64,000 bases of DNA from positions 83,260 to 147,259 of the forward strand of contig NZ_SOZA01000011.1 in NCBI RefSeq assembly GCF_004519305.1, given 5' to 3'. Of the stretch, positions 40,829 to 50,800 are shown piece by piece. Position 1 is the first letter of the stretch, and each line of letters starts with the position of its first letter. This DNA comes from Pseudomonas sp. RIT623 (GTDB lineage: Bacteria > Pseudomonadota > Gammaproteobacteria > Pseudomonadales > Pseudomonadaceae). Under the pieces are notes generated by a model. The model was not told the origin of the DNA. It saw only the letters and a list, made by a program, of their open reading frames with translations, and made no database searches. A program made the position numbers and the translations under genes.

Positions 40829-40895
40829 TAAAGGTGTGTTTGTATAGCACCACGACACAAACACACGCCGTCGCATGACCGCAGAGGACATCCCC

Positions 40896-42569
40896 GTGAC
40901 TGACAACAACAAGTACCGTGACGTAGAAATCCGTGCCCCGCGTGGCAACAAGCTGACCGCCAAGAGCTGGCTGACCGAAGCGCCGCTGCGCATGCTGATG
41001 AACAACCTCGACCCACAGGTCGCCGAAAACCCGAAAGAGCTGGTGGTGTACGGTGGCATCGGCCGCGCCGCGCGCAACTGGGAGTGCTACGACAAGATCG
41101 TCGAAACCCTGACCCGCCTGGAAGACGACGAAACCCTGCTGGTGCAGTCGGGCAAGCCGGTCGGCGTGTTCAAGACCCACAGCAACGCCCCGCGTGTGCT
41201 GATCGCCAACTCCAACCTGGTGCCGCACTGGGCCAACTGGGAACACTTCAACGAACTGGATGCCAAGGGCTTGGCCATGTACGGCCAGATGACCGCCGGC
41301 AGCTGGATCTACATCGGCAGCCAGGGCATCGTACAGGGCACCTACGAAACCTTCGTCGAAGCCGGCCGCCAGCACTACAACGGCAGCCTCAAGGGCAAGT
41401 GGGTACTGACTGCCGGGCTCGGTGGCATGGGCGGCGCCCAGCCACTGGCGGCAACGCTTGCCGGCGCCTGCTCGCTGAACATCGAGTGCCAGCAGAGCCG
41501 CATCGACTTCCGCCTCGAGACCCGCTACGTCGACGAGCAGGCCACTGACCTGGACGACGCCCTGGCGCGCATCGCCAAATACACCGCCGAAGGCAAGGCC
41601 ATCTCCATCGCCCTGCACGGCAACGCCGCCGAGATTCTGCCTGAGCTGGTCAAGCGTGGCGTGCGCCCGGACATGGTCACCGACCAGACCAGCGCCCACG
41701 ACCCGCTCAACGGCTACCTGCCGGCCGGCTGGACCTGGGAGCAGTACCGCGACCGTGCTGTGACCGACCCGGCAGGCGTGGTCAAGGCCGCCAAGCAGTC
41801 GATGGCCGTACATGTACAAGCCATGCTCGACTTCCAGAAGCAGGGCATCCCGACCTTCGACTATGGCAACAACATCCGCCAGATGGCCAAGGAAGAAGGC
41901 GTGGCCAACGCGTTCGACTTCCCAGGCTTCGTCCCGGCCTATATCCGCCCGCTGTTCTGCCGCGGCGTCGGCCCATTCCGCTGGGCCGCGCTGTCCGGCG
42001 ATGCCGAGGACATCTACAAGACCGATGCCAAGGTCAAGGAGCTGATCCCCGACGACGCCCACCTGCACCGCTGGTTGGACATGGCCCGCGAGCGCATCAG
42101 CTTCCAGGGCCTGCCGGCGCGTATCTGCTGGGTTGGCCTGGGCCTGCGCGCCAAGCTCGGCCTGGCCTTCAACGAAATGGTGCGCAGCGGCGAGCTGTCG
42201 GCACCGGTCGTCATCGGCCGTGACCACCTGGACTCGGGCTCGGTATCCAGCCCCAACCGTGAAACCGAATCCATGCGCGACGGCTCCGACGCGGTCTCCG
42301 ACTGGCCGCTGCTCAACGCCTTGCTCAACACCGCAGGCGGCGCCACCTGGGTTTCGCTGCACCACGGCGGTGGCGTGGGCATGGGCTTCTCCCAGCATTC
42401 GGGCATGGTCATCGTCTGTGACGGTACCGATGAAGCCGCCGAGCGCATCGCCCGCGTATTGACCAACGACCCAGGCACCGGCGTGATGCGCCACGCCGAT
42501 GCCGGCTACCAGATCGCCATCGACTGCGCCAAGGAGCAGGGCCTGGACCTGCCGATGATCACCGGCTGA
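40896..42569 (+). CDS. hutU: Urocanate hydratase
   Basis: 557-residue enzyme with tightly bound NAD+ that hydrates urocanate to imidazolonepropionate. NAD-binding region [18 protein letters not shown] (about 175-192); active-site region [15 protein letters not shown]-terminal [19 protein letters not shown]. Start GTG 40896 (then [20 protein letters not shown]) has AGAGGA at 7-8 bases; ATG 40875 would add 7 residues and lacks such a site. It is the first gene of hutU-H-T-I-G. Confidence 0.97.
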   Translation: MTDNNKYRDVEIRAPRGNKLTAKSWLTEAPLRMLMNNLDPQVAENPKELVVYGGIGRAARNWECYDKIVETLTRLEDDETLLVQSGKPVGVFKTHSNAPRVLIANSNLVPHWANWEHFNELDAKGLAMYGQMTAGSWIYIGSQGIVQGTYETFVEAGRQHYNGSLKGKWVLTAGLGGMGGAQPLAATLAGACSLNIECQQSRIDFRLETRYVDEQATDLDDALARIAKYTAEGKAISIALHGNAAEILPELVKRGVRPDMVTDQTSAHDPLNGYLPAGWTWEQYRDRAVTDPAGVVKAAKQSMAVHVQAMLDFQKQGIPTFDYGNNIRQMAKEEGVANAFDFPGFVPAYIRPLFCRGVGPFRWAALSGDAEDIYKTDAKVKELIPDDAHLHRWLDMARERISFQGLPARICWVGLGLRAKLGLAFNEMVRSGELSAPVVIGRDHLDSGSVSSPNRETESMRDGSDAVSDWPLLNALLNTAGGATWVSLHHGGGVGMGFSQHSGMVIVCDGTDEAAERIARVLTNDPGTGVMRHADAGYQIAIDCAKEQGLDLPMITG

Positions 42570-42656
42570 CCGCCGCGCTTTGGATCGCACCCGCCAAGGG
42601 TGATACTGAACAACAAGAAGGGGCCCCGCGTGGCCCCAAGCGATTGGAGTAGCGAA

Positions 42657-44189
42657 GTGACCGAATTGACCCTCAAGCCCGGCACCCTGACCCTGGCCCA
42701 GCTGCGTGCCATCCACGCCGCCCCGGTGCACCTGCAACTGGACGCCAGCGCCGCGCCGGCCATCGACGCCAGCGTCGCCTGCGTCGAGCAGATCATCGCC
42801 GAAGACCGTACCGCCTACGGCATCAACACCGGTTTCGGCCTGCTGGCCTCGACCCGCATCGCCAGCCATGACCTGGAGAACCTGCAGCGTTCGCTGGTGC
42901 TGTCCCACGCCGCCGGTATCGGCGCGCCGCTGGACGACGACCTGGTGCGGCTGATCATGGTGCTCAAGATCAACAGCCTCAGCCGTGGTTTCTCCGGCAT
43001 CCGCCGCAAGGTCATCGACGCGCTGATCGCCCTGGTCAACGCGCAAGTCTATCCACATATTCCGCTCAAGGGCTCGGTCGGCGCCTCCGGCGACCTCGCG
43101 CCGCTGGCGCACATGTCGCTGGTGCTGCTGGGCGAAGGCAAGGCCCGCTACAAGGGGCAGTGGCTGTCGGCCACCGAAGCCCTGGCCGTCGCTGGCCTGG
43201 AACCGCTGACCCTGGCCGCCAAGGAGGGCCTGGCCCTGCTCAACGGCACCCAGGCCTCCACCGCCTATGCCCTGCGTGGCCTGTTCCAGGCCGAAGACCT
43301 GTACGCCGCGGCCATCGCCTGTGGCGGCCTGAGCGTCGAGGCGGCGCTGGGCTCGCGTTCGCCGTTCGATGCGCGCATCCATGCCGTGCGTGGCCAGCGC
43401 GGCCAGATCGACACCGCCGCCTGCTTCCGCGACCTGCTGGGTGATTCCAGCGAAGTGTCGCTGTCGCACAAGAACTGCGACAAGGTCCAGGACCCGTACT
43501 CGCTGCGCTGCCAGCCGCAAGTCATGGGCGCCTGCCTGACCCAGATCCGCCAGGCCGCCGAAGTGCTGGGCATCGAGGCCAACGCGGTGTCGGACAACCC
43601 GCTGGTGTTCGCCGCCGAAGGCGACGTCATCTCTGGTGGCAACTTCCACGCAGAACCCGTGGCCATGGCAGCCGACAACCTGGCCCTGGCCATCGCCGAG
43701 ATCGGCTCGCTGAGCGAGCGCCGCATCTCGCTGATGATGGACAAGCACATGTCCCAGCTGCCGCCATTCCTGGTAGAGAACGGTGGGGTCAACTCCGGCT
43801 TCATGATCGCCCAGGTCACCGCTGCCGCGCTGGCCAGCGAGAACAAGGCGCTGTCGCACCCGCACAGCGTCGACAGCCTGCCGACCTCGGCCAACCAGGA
43901 AGACCACGTATCGATGGCCCCGGCCGCCGGCAAGCGCCTGTGGGAAATGGCCGAGAACACCCGCGGCGTGCTGGCCATCGAATGGCTGGGCGCCTGCCAG
44001 GGCCTGGACCTGCGCAAGGGCCTGAAGACCTCCGCCAAGCTGGAGCAGGCGCGCCAGGCGCTGCGTCGCGAAGTGCCGCACTATGACCGCGACCGCTTCT
44101 TCGCCCCGGATATCGAGGCAGCCTCGTCGCTGCTGGCCAAAGGCACGCTGACCGGCCTGCTGCCGGCTGGGGTCCTGCCTAGCCTGTGA
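42657..44189 (+). CDS. hutH: Histidine ammonia-lyase
   Basis: 510-residue enzyme deaminating histidine to urocanate, the first pathway step and the source of the inducer. The autocatalytic MIO cofactor forms from Ala-Ser-Gly in [20 protein letters not shown] (near 140). Other landmarks: [12 protein letters not shown] and [14 protein letters not shown]. Start GTG 42657 with GGAG at 8 bases gives the usual length; the frame is open to 42600 through a hairpin (GGGGCC-CCGCGT-GGCCCC) and is not used. Confidence 0.97.
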   Translation: MTELTLKPGTLTLAQLRAIHAAPVHLQLDASAAPAIDASVACVEQIIAEDRTAYGINTGFGLLASTRIASHDLENLQRSLVLSHAAGIGAPLDDDLVRLIMVLKINSLSRGFSGIRRKVIDALIALVNAQVYPHIPLKGSVGASGDLAPLAHMSLVLLGEGKARYKGQWLSATEALAVAGLEPLTLAAKEGLALLNGTQASTAYALRGLFQAEDLYAAAIACGGLSVEAALGSRSPFDARIHAVRGQRGQIDTAACFRDLLGDSSEVSLSHKNCDKVQDPYSLRCQPQVMGACLTQIRQAAEVLGIEANAVSDNPLVFAAEGDVISGGNFHAEPVAMAADNLALAIAEIGSLSERRISLMMDKHMSQLPPFLVENGGVNSGFMIAQVTAAALASENKALSHPHSVDSLPTSANQEDHVSMAPAAGKRLWEMAENTRGVLAIEWLGACQGLDLRKGLKTSAKLEQARQALRREVPHYDRDRFFAPDIEAASSLLAKGTLTGLLPAGVLPSL

Positions 44190-44196
44190 TACCGCA

Positions 44197-44252
44197 TTCG
44201 CCGGCAAGCCGGCTCCTACGGGGTTATCTGTAGGAGCCGGCTTGCTGGCGAA
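44197..44252. repeat. Inverted REP pair inside the hut operon
   Basis: TTCGCCGGCAAGCCGGCTCCTAC (44197-44219) and its inverse with one mismatch (44230-44252) sit between hutH and hutT, codirectional genes of one pathway. A hairpin here may protect the 3' end of the hutUH message or dampen downstream expression. Confidence 0.85.
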
Positions 44253-44294
44253 CGGCCCCCATACTCACGACCAGAACAACAATAAGGACGTGAC

Positions 44295-45698
44295 ATGCAA
44301 CAAGCTCAAGGTCTCAAGCGCGGGCTATCGGCCCGGCACATCCGCTTCATGGCGCTCGGTTCGGCAATCGGTACCGGGCTTTTCTACGGTTCGGCCTCGG
44401 CCATCCAGATGGCCGGCCCGGCCGTGCTGCTGGCCTACCTGATCGGCGGCGCCGCGGTATTCATGGTCATGCGCGCCCTCGGCGAAATGGCCGTGCACAA
44501 TCCGGTGTCCGGTTCCTTCGGCCACTACGCCAGCACCTACCTCGGCCCCATGGCCGGCTTCATCCTCGGCTGGACCTACGCCTTCGAGATGGTCATCGTC
44601 GCCATCGCCGACGTTACCGCTTTCGGCATCTACATGGGCTTCTGGTTCCCCGAGGTCGCCCGCTGGATCTGGGTACTCGGCATCGTGTTCCTGATCGGCG
44701 GCCTGAACCTGTGCAACGTGCGGGTGTTCGGCGAGATGGAGTTCTGGCTGTCGCTGCTAAAGGTCGGCGCCATCGTCGCGATGATTCTCGCCGGCCTCGG
44801 CATCATGGCTTTCGGTTTCAGCCAGGTTGGCAGCGGGCACGCGGTCGGGGTGAGCAACTTGTTCGACCACGGCGGCTTCATGCCCAACGGTGTCAGCGGC
44901 CTGATCGCCTCGTTCGCGGTGGTGATGTTTGCCTTTGGTGGCATCGAGATCATCGGTGTCACCGCCGGTGAGGCGAAAGACCCGCAGCGGGTGATCCCCA
45001 AGGCGATCAACGCCGTGCCGCTGCGCATCCTGCTGTTCTACGTGCTCACCCTGTTCGTGCTGATGTGCCTGTATCCCTGGCCGCAGATCGGCAGCCAGGG
45101 CAGCCCGTTCGTGCAGATCTTCAGCAACCTGGGGATTGGTTCGGCGGCGGCGGTACTTAACATCGTTGTGATTTCAGCAGCCATTTCCGCGATCAATAGC
45201 GACATTTTCGGCGCTGGCCGGATGATGTACGGTCTGTCCCAGCACGGCCAGGCACCGCGCGGCTTCGGCAAGCTGTCGAAACACGGCGTACCGTGGATGA
45301 CCGTGGTGGTGATGGGCGCGGCGCTGCTGATCGGCGTGCTGCTCAACTACCTGATCCCGGAGAACGTATTCCTGCTGATCGCGTCGATCGCCACCTTCGC
45401 TACCGTGTGGGTGTGGCTGATGATCCTGGTCACCCAGGTGGCCATGCGTCGCAGCATGAGCCGCGAACAAGTCGCCCAGCTCAAGTTCCCCGTGCCGTTC
45501 TGGCCTTATGGTCCGGCGATGGCCATTGCTTTCATGTTGTTCATCTTCGGTGTGCTGGGTTACTTCCCGGATACCCAGGCGGCGTTGATCGTCGGCGTTA
45601 TCTGGGTCGTGTTCCTGGTCGCTTCCTACCTGCTGTGGTGCAAACCGCGCGCAGGCGACGGCGAGCCGGTCCGCGAGCCTGCCGAGCTGCACCGTTGA
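44295..45698 (+). CDS. hutT: Histidine permease (APC family, HutT/ProY-like)
   Basis: 467-residue amino acid:H+ symporter with about twelve membrane helices. The APC start motif is visible in [20 protein letters not shown], then [20 protein letters not shown] and [17 protein letters not shown]. The closest recognised group is the ProY/HutT cluster; placement between hutH and hutI makes histidine the likely substrate, although the sequence alone would also fit proline or another amino acid. Confidence 0.85.
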   Translation: MQQAQGLKRGLSARHIRFMALGSAIGTGLFYGSASAIQMAGPAVLLAYLIGGAAVFMVMRALGEMAVHNPVSGSFGHYASTYLGPMAGFILGWTYAFEMVIVAIADVTAFGIYMGFWFPEVARWIWVLGIVFLIGGLNLCNVRVFGEMEFWLSLLKVGAIVAMILAGLGIMAFGFSQVGSGHAVGVSNLFDHGGFMPNGVSGLIASFAVVMFAFGGIEIIGVTAGEAKDPQRVIPKAINAVPLRILLFYVLTLFVLMCLYPWPQIGSQGSPFVQIFSNLGIGSAAAVLNIVVISAAISAINSDIFGAGRMMYGLSQHGQAPRGFGKLSKHGVPWMTVVVMGAALLIGVLLNYLIPENVFLLIASIATFATVWVWLMILVTQVAMRRSMSREQVAQLKFPVPFWPYGPAMAIAFMLFIFGVLGYFPDTQAALIVGVIWVVFLVASYLLWCKPRAGDGEPVREPAELHR

Positions 45699-45717
45699 GT
45701 CTTACAAGGAGATCCTG

Positions 45718-46923
45718 ATGAGAACCCTCTGGCAGCACTGCCATGCGGCAACCATGGCCGAGGGCCGCTACTCGATCATCGAGGACGCGGCGATCGTCAC
45801 CAGCGCAGGCCTGATCGAATGGATCGGCCCGCGTGACGAGGTGCCGCCAGTGGCGGCTGATCGCATCGTCGACTTGGGCGGCGCCTGGGTCACCCCGGGG
45901 CTGATCGACTGCCACACCCACGCGGTGTTCGGCGGCAACCGCAGCGGCGAGTTCGAGCAGCGCCTGCAAGGCGTCAGCTATGCCGAGATCGCGGCTCAGG
46001 GCGGCGGCATCGCCAGCACCGTGCGGGCTACCCGTGCCGCCAGCGAGGACGAACTGCTGGCCAGTGCCCGTCAGCGCGTCCAGGCGCTGATGCGCGACGG
46101 CGTGACCATGATCGAGATCAAGTCCGGCTACGGCCTGGACCTCGAAAGCGAGCGCAAGATGTTGCGTGTCGCCCGGCGCCTGGGCGAGGAACTCCCCGTG
46201 ACCGTGCGCAGCACCTGCCTGGCGGCCCATGCCCTGCCGCCGGAATATGCGGGGCGGGCAGACGACTACATCGCCCATATCTGCGACGTCATGCTCCCGG
46301 CGTTGGTCGCCGAAGGCCTGGTGGATGCAGTGGATGCCTTCTGCGAACACCTGGCGTTCTCCCCGGCCCAGGTCGAGCGCCTGTTCATCAAGGCGCGTGA
46401 GCTGGGCCTGCCGGTCAAGCTGCATGCCGAACAGCTGTCGTCGCTGCATGGCTCGAGCCTGGCAGCCCGCTACCAGGCGCTGTCGGCTGATCACCTGGAA
46501 TTCATGACCGAAGAGGACGCCGTTGCAATGGCCGAGGCTGGCACGGTCGCCGTGCTACTGCCGGGGGCGTTCTACTTCCTGCGCGAAACCCAGCTGCCGC
46601 CGATGGATGCCTTGCGCCGGCATGGGGTGAAGATCGCCCTGGCCAGCGACCTCAACCCCGGCACTTCGCCTGGGCTGTCGCTGCGCCTGATGCTGAACAT
46701 GGGCTGCACGATGTTCCGCATGACCCCGGAAGAAACCCTGGCCGGCGTCACCGTGCATGCCGCCACGGCGCTGGGCCTGGGCGATAGCCATGGCTCGCTG
46801 GAAGAGGGCAAGGTCGCGGACTTCATAGCCTGGCAGATCGAACGCCCCGCCGACCTCAGCTACTGGCTCGGCGGCGACCTGCCCAAGCGCGTGGTGCGCC
46901 TGGGCCATGAGATATCCAACTGA
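45718..46923 (+). CDS. hutI: Imidazolonepropionase
   Basis: 401-residue metal-dependent amidohydrolase opening imidazolone propionate to N-formimidoylglutamate. The HxH metal motif is in [20 protein letters not shown] (about 60-80), with [13 protein letters not shown] and [16 protein letters not shown] as further metal/substrate segments. AAGGAGAT precedes ATG 45718. It is 19 bases after hutT and 10 bases before hutG. Confidence 0.97.
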   Translation: MRTLWQHCHAATMAEGRYSIIEDAAIVTSAGLIEWIGPRDEVPPVAADRIVDLGGAWVTPGLIDCHTHAVFGGNRSGEFEQRLQGVSYAEIAAQGGGIASTVRATRAASEDELLASARQRVQALMRDGVTMIEIKSGYGLDLESERKMLRVARRLGEELPVTVRSTCLAAHALPPEYAGRADDYIAHICDVMLPALVAEGLVDAVDAFCEHLAFSPAQVERLFIKARELGLPVKLHAEQLSSLHGSSLAARYQALSADHLEFMTEEDAVAMAEAGTVAVLLPGAFYFLRETQLPPMDALRRHGVKIALASDLNPGTSPGLSLRLMLNMGCTMFRMTPEETLAGVTVHAATALGLGDSHGSLEEGKVADFIAWQIERPADLSYWLGGDLPKRVVRLGHEISN

Positions 46924-46933
46924 GCGAGGGCAT

Positions 46934-47737
46934 ATGGACAAGGTATTGAGTTTCCACCAGGGCCGCCTGCCACTGCTGATCAGCATGCCCCATGCCGGGC
47001 TGGGCCTGACCGACGCGGTGCGCGACGGGCTGGTGGACCAGGCGCGCAGCCTGCCGGACACCGACTGGCACATCCCGCGCCTGTACGACTTCGCCCGCGA
47101 CCGGGGCGCCAGCGTGGTGGCGGCGGAGTATTCGCGTTTCGTCATCGACCTGAACCGGCCGGATGACGACAAGCCACTGTATGCCGGTGCCACTACCGGT
47201 CTGTACCCGGCCACGCTGTTCGAGGGCGAGCCGCTGTTCAAGGACGGGCTGGAACCGACTGGCGAGCAGCGCAAACAGTACCTGGAGCAAATCTGGCGTC
47301 CTTACCACGACACCATCCGCAACGAGCTGGAGCGTCTGCGCGAGCACTTCGGCTACGCCCTGTTGTGGGATGCCCACTCGATCCGCTCGCTGATCCCGCA
47401 CCTGTTCGACGGCAAGTTGCCGGACTTCAACCTTGGCACCTTCAACGGTGCAAGTTGCGACCCGGAGCTGGCTCAACGGCTGCAGGGCGTATGCGCTGAG
47501 GCGCAGGGCTACAGCCATGTGCTCAATGGCCGCTTCAAGGGCGGGCATATCACCCGGCATTACGGCGATCCGGCGAACGACATCCATGCGGTGCAACTGG
47601 AGCTGGCGCAGAGTACCTACATGGATGAAGTGGAGCCTTTCACCTATCGCGAGCAACTGGCACAGCCCACCCAGTCGGTCTTGCGCCGCCTGTTGGAAGC
47701 TACCTTGCAATGGGGGCGTGAGCGTTACGGGCGCTAG
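46934..47737 (+). CDS. hutG: N-formylglutamate deformylase
   Basis: 267-residue zinc hydrolase releasing formate and glutamate, the final step when HutF is used. LLISMPHAGLGLTD near the start, LIDLNRPDDDKPLY and ALLWDAHSIRSLIPHLFDG carry the expected His/Asp ligands. Start ATG 46934 (MDKVLSFHQGRLPLL) is preceded by GAGGG; the earlier ATG at 46907 lies inside hutI. It is the last gene of the hut operon, 82 bases from the convergent LRR-NEL gene. Confidence 0.95.
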   Translation: MDKVLSFHQGRLPLLISMPHAGLGLTDAVRDGLVDQARSLPDTDWHIPRLYDFARDRGASVVAAEYSRFVIDLNRPDDDKPLYAGATTGLYPATLFEGEPLFKDGLEPTGEQRKQYLEQIWRPYHDTIRNELERLREHFGYALLWDAHSIRSLIPHLFDGKLPDFNLGTFNGASCDPELAQRLQGVCAEAQGYSHVLNGRFKGGHITRHYGDPANDIHAVQLELAQSTYMDEVEPFTYREQLAQPTQSVLRRLLEATLQWGRERYGR

Positions 47738-47761
47738 CCCCAGCACCTGGAGCGATCCTTC

Positions 47762-47790
47762 GTGGCAGCCAGCAAGGCTGGCTCCCACGG
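47762..47790. repeat. REP-like hairpin between hutG and the LRR-NEL gene
   Basis: GTGGCAGCCAGCAAGGCTGGCTCCCACGG contains inverted AGCCAGC/GCTGGCT arms, a degenerate REP unit between two convergent genes. Confidence 0.55.
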
Positions 47791-47818
47791 TTTGCAGGCG
47801 TGCCAGATCCAAGGTCAA

Positions 47819-50800
47819 CTAGCGGTGATCGGCGCGAATGCGGAAGGTCAGTTCGGCAATCAGGTTTTCGATCTGCTTGTCGCGCTGGGCCTGCAGTGCT
47901 CGGGTGGGTGCCTCCAATTCATCCAGGCTGGCCTGGGGCTGGTCGTACTGCAGGTTGTTGACCGCGTGCTGGAACTTGCTCTCGATCTGGGCGAAGGCAT
48001 CGGCATAGGCCTCTCGTAGATAGTCGGACCAGAACGGTGTATGACCGGCAAATTCGATGAAGTCCTCCCCATCCTCGGCCTCCCAGATGCGCAACGCCGC
48101 GTCGGTGGCGTCCGTCGAGCTCACGTCGGCACCGAACATCATTTCATCCGCCGGGCTCAGCAGGTCGAGGCGATCGGCCAGCAGGCGCCGATAGGCCAGG
48201 CGAACTTCAGCGGCATCCTGGTGCGACGACCTGGCGCTGGCGATCTCATCGAGTCGCTGCTGGCGGAACAAGCGGCGTAGCAGGCGATACAAAGCGGATT
48301 CCCGGCTCTCGCCTGAAGTCTGCAGCAGCGCCTGGGCAACCAGGTGTTTCTGCTCGATCTGCTGGAATTGCAGGAGCATGCCGTCCGGGCAGGTGCCTTC
48401 GGCAATCGCGTCCTCGGCGATGGCATCGAACAGCTCACGCTCTGCCGGATGGTTCGCGGCCATCGCCAATACGCGCCAGACCCGCTCGATGAAGGCGGGC
48501 CGGGAGTCGGTATTGCGATAAGGCACCGAAGTCGTGAGCTGGGCCACCAGCTGCAGCAGGTTCTGCGCCTGCGCGCCTTCGCGCAGTTGTTGCCACTGGG
48601 CGCTGCGTGTTTGGCGCAAACCAGCGCTGCCTTCGAGCCAGGGTTTGCTGTCCAGCTCGAGCAATGCCGTCCAGGGCGCGTAGCCATGGCTGTGGGCACT
48701 GCCACTGCTGGTTGTGCTGCCCAGGCTGCCGACCGAGCTGCCAAAGGCACTGCCTGCTTCGGTGCCCTGCGGCGAGGCCATGAGGATATCCAAGGGTAGG
48801 TCCATGTCGAAGGTGAAGCTGCGGTCGTAACGCTGCGACAGGTGCGCGGTGCGCATCGTTTCGCTGGACAGGGGGTTGTCGGTCAGCAGCAGCGCGGTAC
48901 TGCCATGGACGCTGCGAGGGTTGTCCAGTACTGCCCTTGGCAGTGTGCTCAAGCGGTTCTCCCGCAGGTCCAGGGTGAACCTTGGCATCAGGTTGAATAG
49001 CCAGTCTGGCCAGCGCTCCAGCCCCAGGTTGCGCAGGACCAGGCGGTCGAGGCGGGTGGGCGGCGCGCTGAGCGTGCGCAACTGCGCGCTCAGCGAGTTG
49101 CCGGAGAGGTCCAGCTCCCGTAGCGCGGGGATGCGTGCAATCAGGCTCATCGCCTGGTTATCGATTTCCAATCCCTGGTCCACCAGGCTGAGTCGATTGA
49201 GCGATTGCAGGTGGGTCAGGGCCTCGGGAAGGCTCAGCAAGGGGTGGATATGGCCCTCGAGGACCAGGTGGGTGAGATGCGGGAAACGTCGCAGCCACTG
49301 ATCGAGTTGCACTGTTGTCAGTTGCACGCGCTCCAGCCTGGCGATGTCGACATAAGGCGCGAAGAACGCAGGCAATGAGGGTGGGAAGTCCTCCTGGCGG
49401 AACGTTTCCAGCCGCCAGGGCGACAGTGTGTCATCGCGGACCCGGCGCTCCCAGAACACCAGTATCGACTGGGCAATGGCCGCTCTGGCGCGGACCGCCT
49501 GCTCGTTCAACGGCTCGGCTGGGCTGGTCCACGGCTCGAGGGCATCGTTCAGGCCCTGGTACTCCTCGATGATGCGCGCGGTCCCGAGGCTGAAGTCAAA
49601 CCGGTGTAGCGGTCGGTTTTGACTGCGGTACAGGTCCAGGAGTTGGGGCGGGCGCAGCGCGTTGCCATCGAGGTAAACCAAGGTGCGTTCGGCGGTCGCC
49701 TCGACGTTGGCCGTCAACGCGTCGGGGACTCGGACCAGGTGGTTGTCACGCAACGACAAGGTGCCGATTCGCAACAGTGCCGGCTCGTCCAGCCAGGCTG
49801 GCCATTGATCGAGGCCCATGCGGTCCAGGCCAAGGTGGTTAAGGTACAGGTCGGGGAGGCGGAACGTGGCGAGCGGGGCGAGTCTATTCCCGCTGAGGTC
49901 AAGGTGGCGCAGGTGTTCGCGGGTAGCGAAGCGTTCCAGGTCCAGGGGATACAGCGTGAGGTTCTGGTTGACCAGCCTCAGTTCGCTGAGGCGTGGGAAG
50001 CGGCTGACGATCAGTGGCAGGCTGTTGGCCAGTTCCGATGTCGCGGCGAGTGCATCATAGTCGCGCTCTATCTCCAGGGCCGACAGCGAGGGGAAGTGCT
50101 GGAACAGATTGTTCAGTTGCGCTTCGTACTGTGTCCAGCTCAGGGTGCCGTTGGTTGCGTAGTCGAGCGAGAGGTTGTGCAGTTGCAGGCGGTCGACCCG
50201 ATCAGCGATAAAGTCTGGTAGCCGCCGGGGGAATTCGGCGATGAACATCCTGGAGAGCCGCAGCGTGCCCGCTGCTTCGCCAAGCTCCGGTACCGCGCTG
50301 TGAATCCAGTGCTGCCAGAGCGCCATTTCGATTTCTTGCCGGTTGGCGGTCCGCGCGCCCAATCCTGGTATCTGGCCGGGACCGGAGAACGCCGCATCCA
50401 GGCTTTGGCGCAATTCCTGACGCTCGGCGAGTAGTTGCTCGATGCGTGACTGGATCTGCTCGGCTGAGCGTTCGGCGTTTTCCAGCGCGGCCAGGATCCG
50501 CTCCGACGATACAGGCAACACCATGTCGTCGAGCTGCGCCAACAGGGCGCTCCTGTTTGGCGTCTCAGGGAGCTTGCCGGCCCCGCTCAGGCGATAGCCC
50601 AGGCGGCCATCGGCCAGGCGCATGGGCGAGCGCGGGCCAGGACGTTGCATCTTCAGGGCCTTGCGCAGGGCCCAGCGCGGTAGCAGGGGCGCTTGCTTGA
50701 TACGTGCGGCCAGGGTGTGACCGTCGCTGATTCCGCTGGGCGCCAGTGCCTGGCGCTGTGTTTCGGGGAGGGCGGCGAACACGGCCTCCGGCAAGGTGTT

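Noticed and set aside
40797..44207. 1136-codon open frame on the minus strand opposite hutU and hutH
   Set aside because: It mirrors two certain enzymes in a high-GC region where antisense frames stay open by codon bias; the translation is His/Gln/Val-rich low complexity without a recognisable domain or ribosome-binding site.
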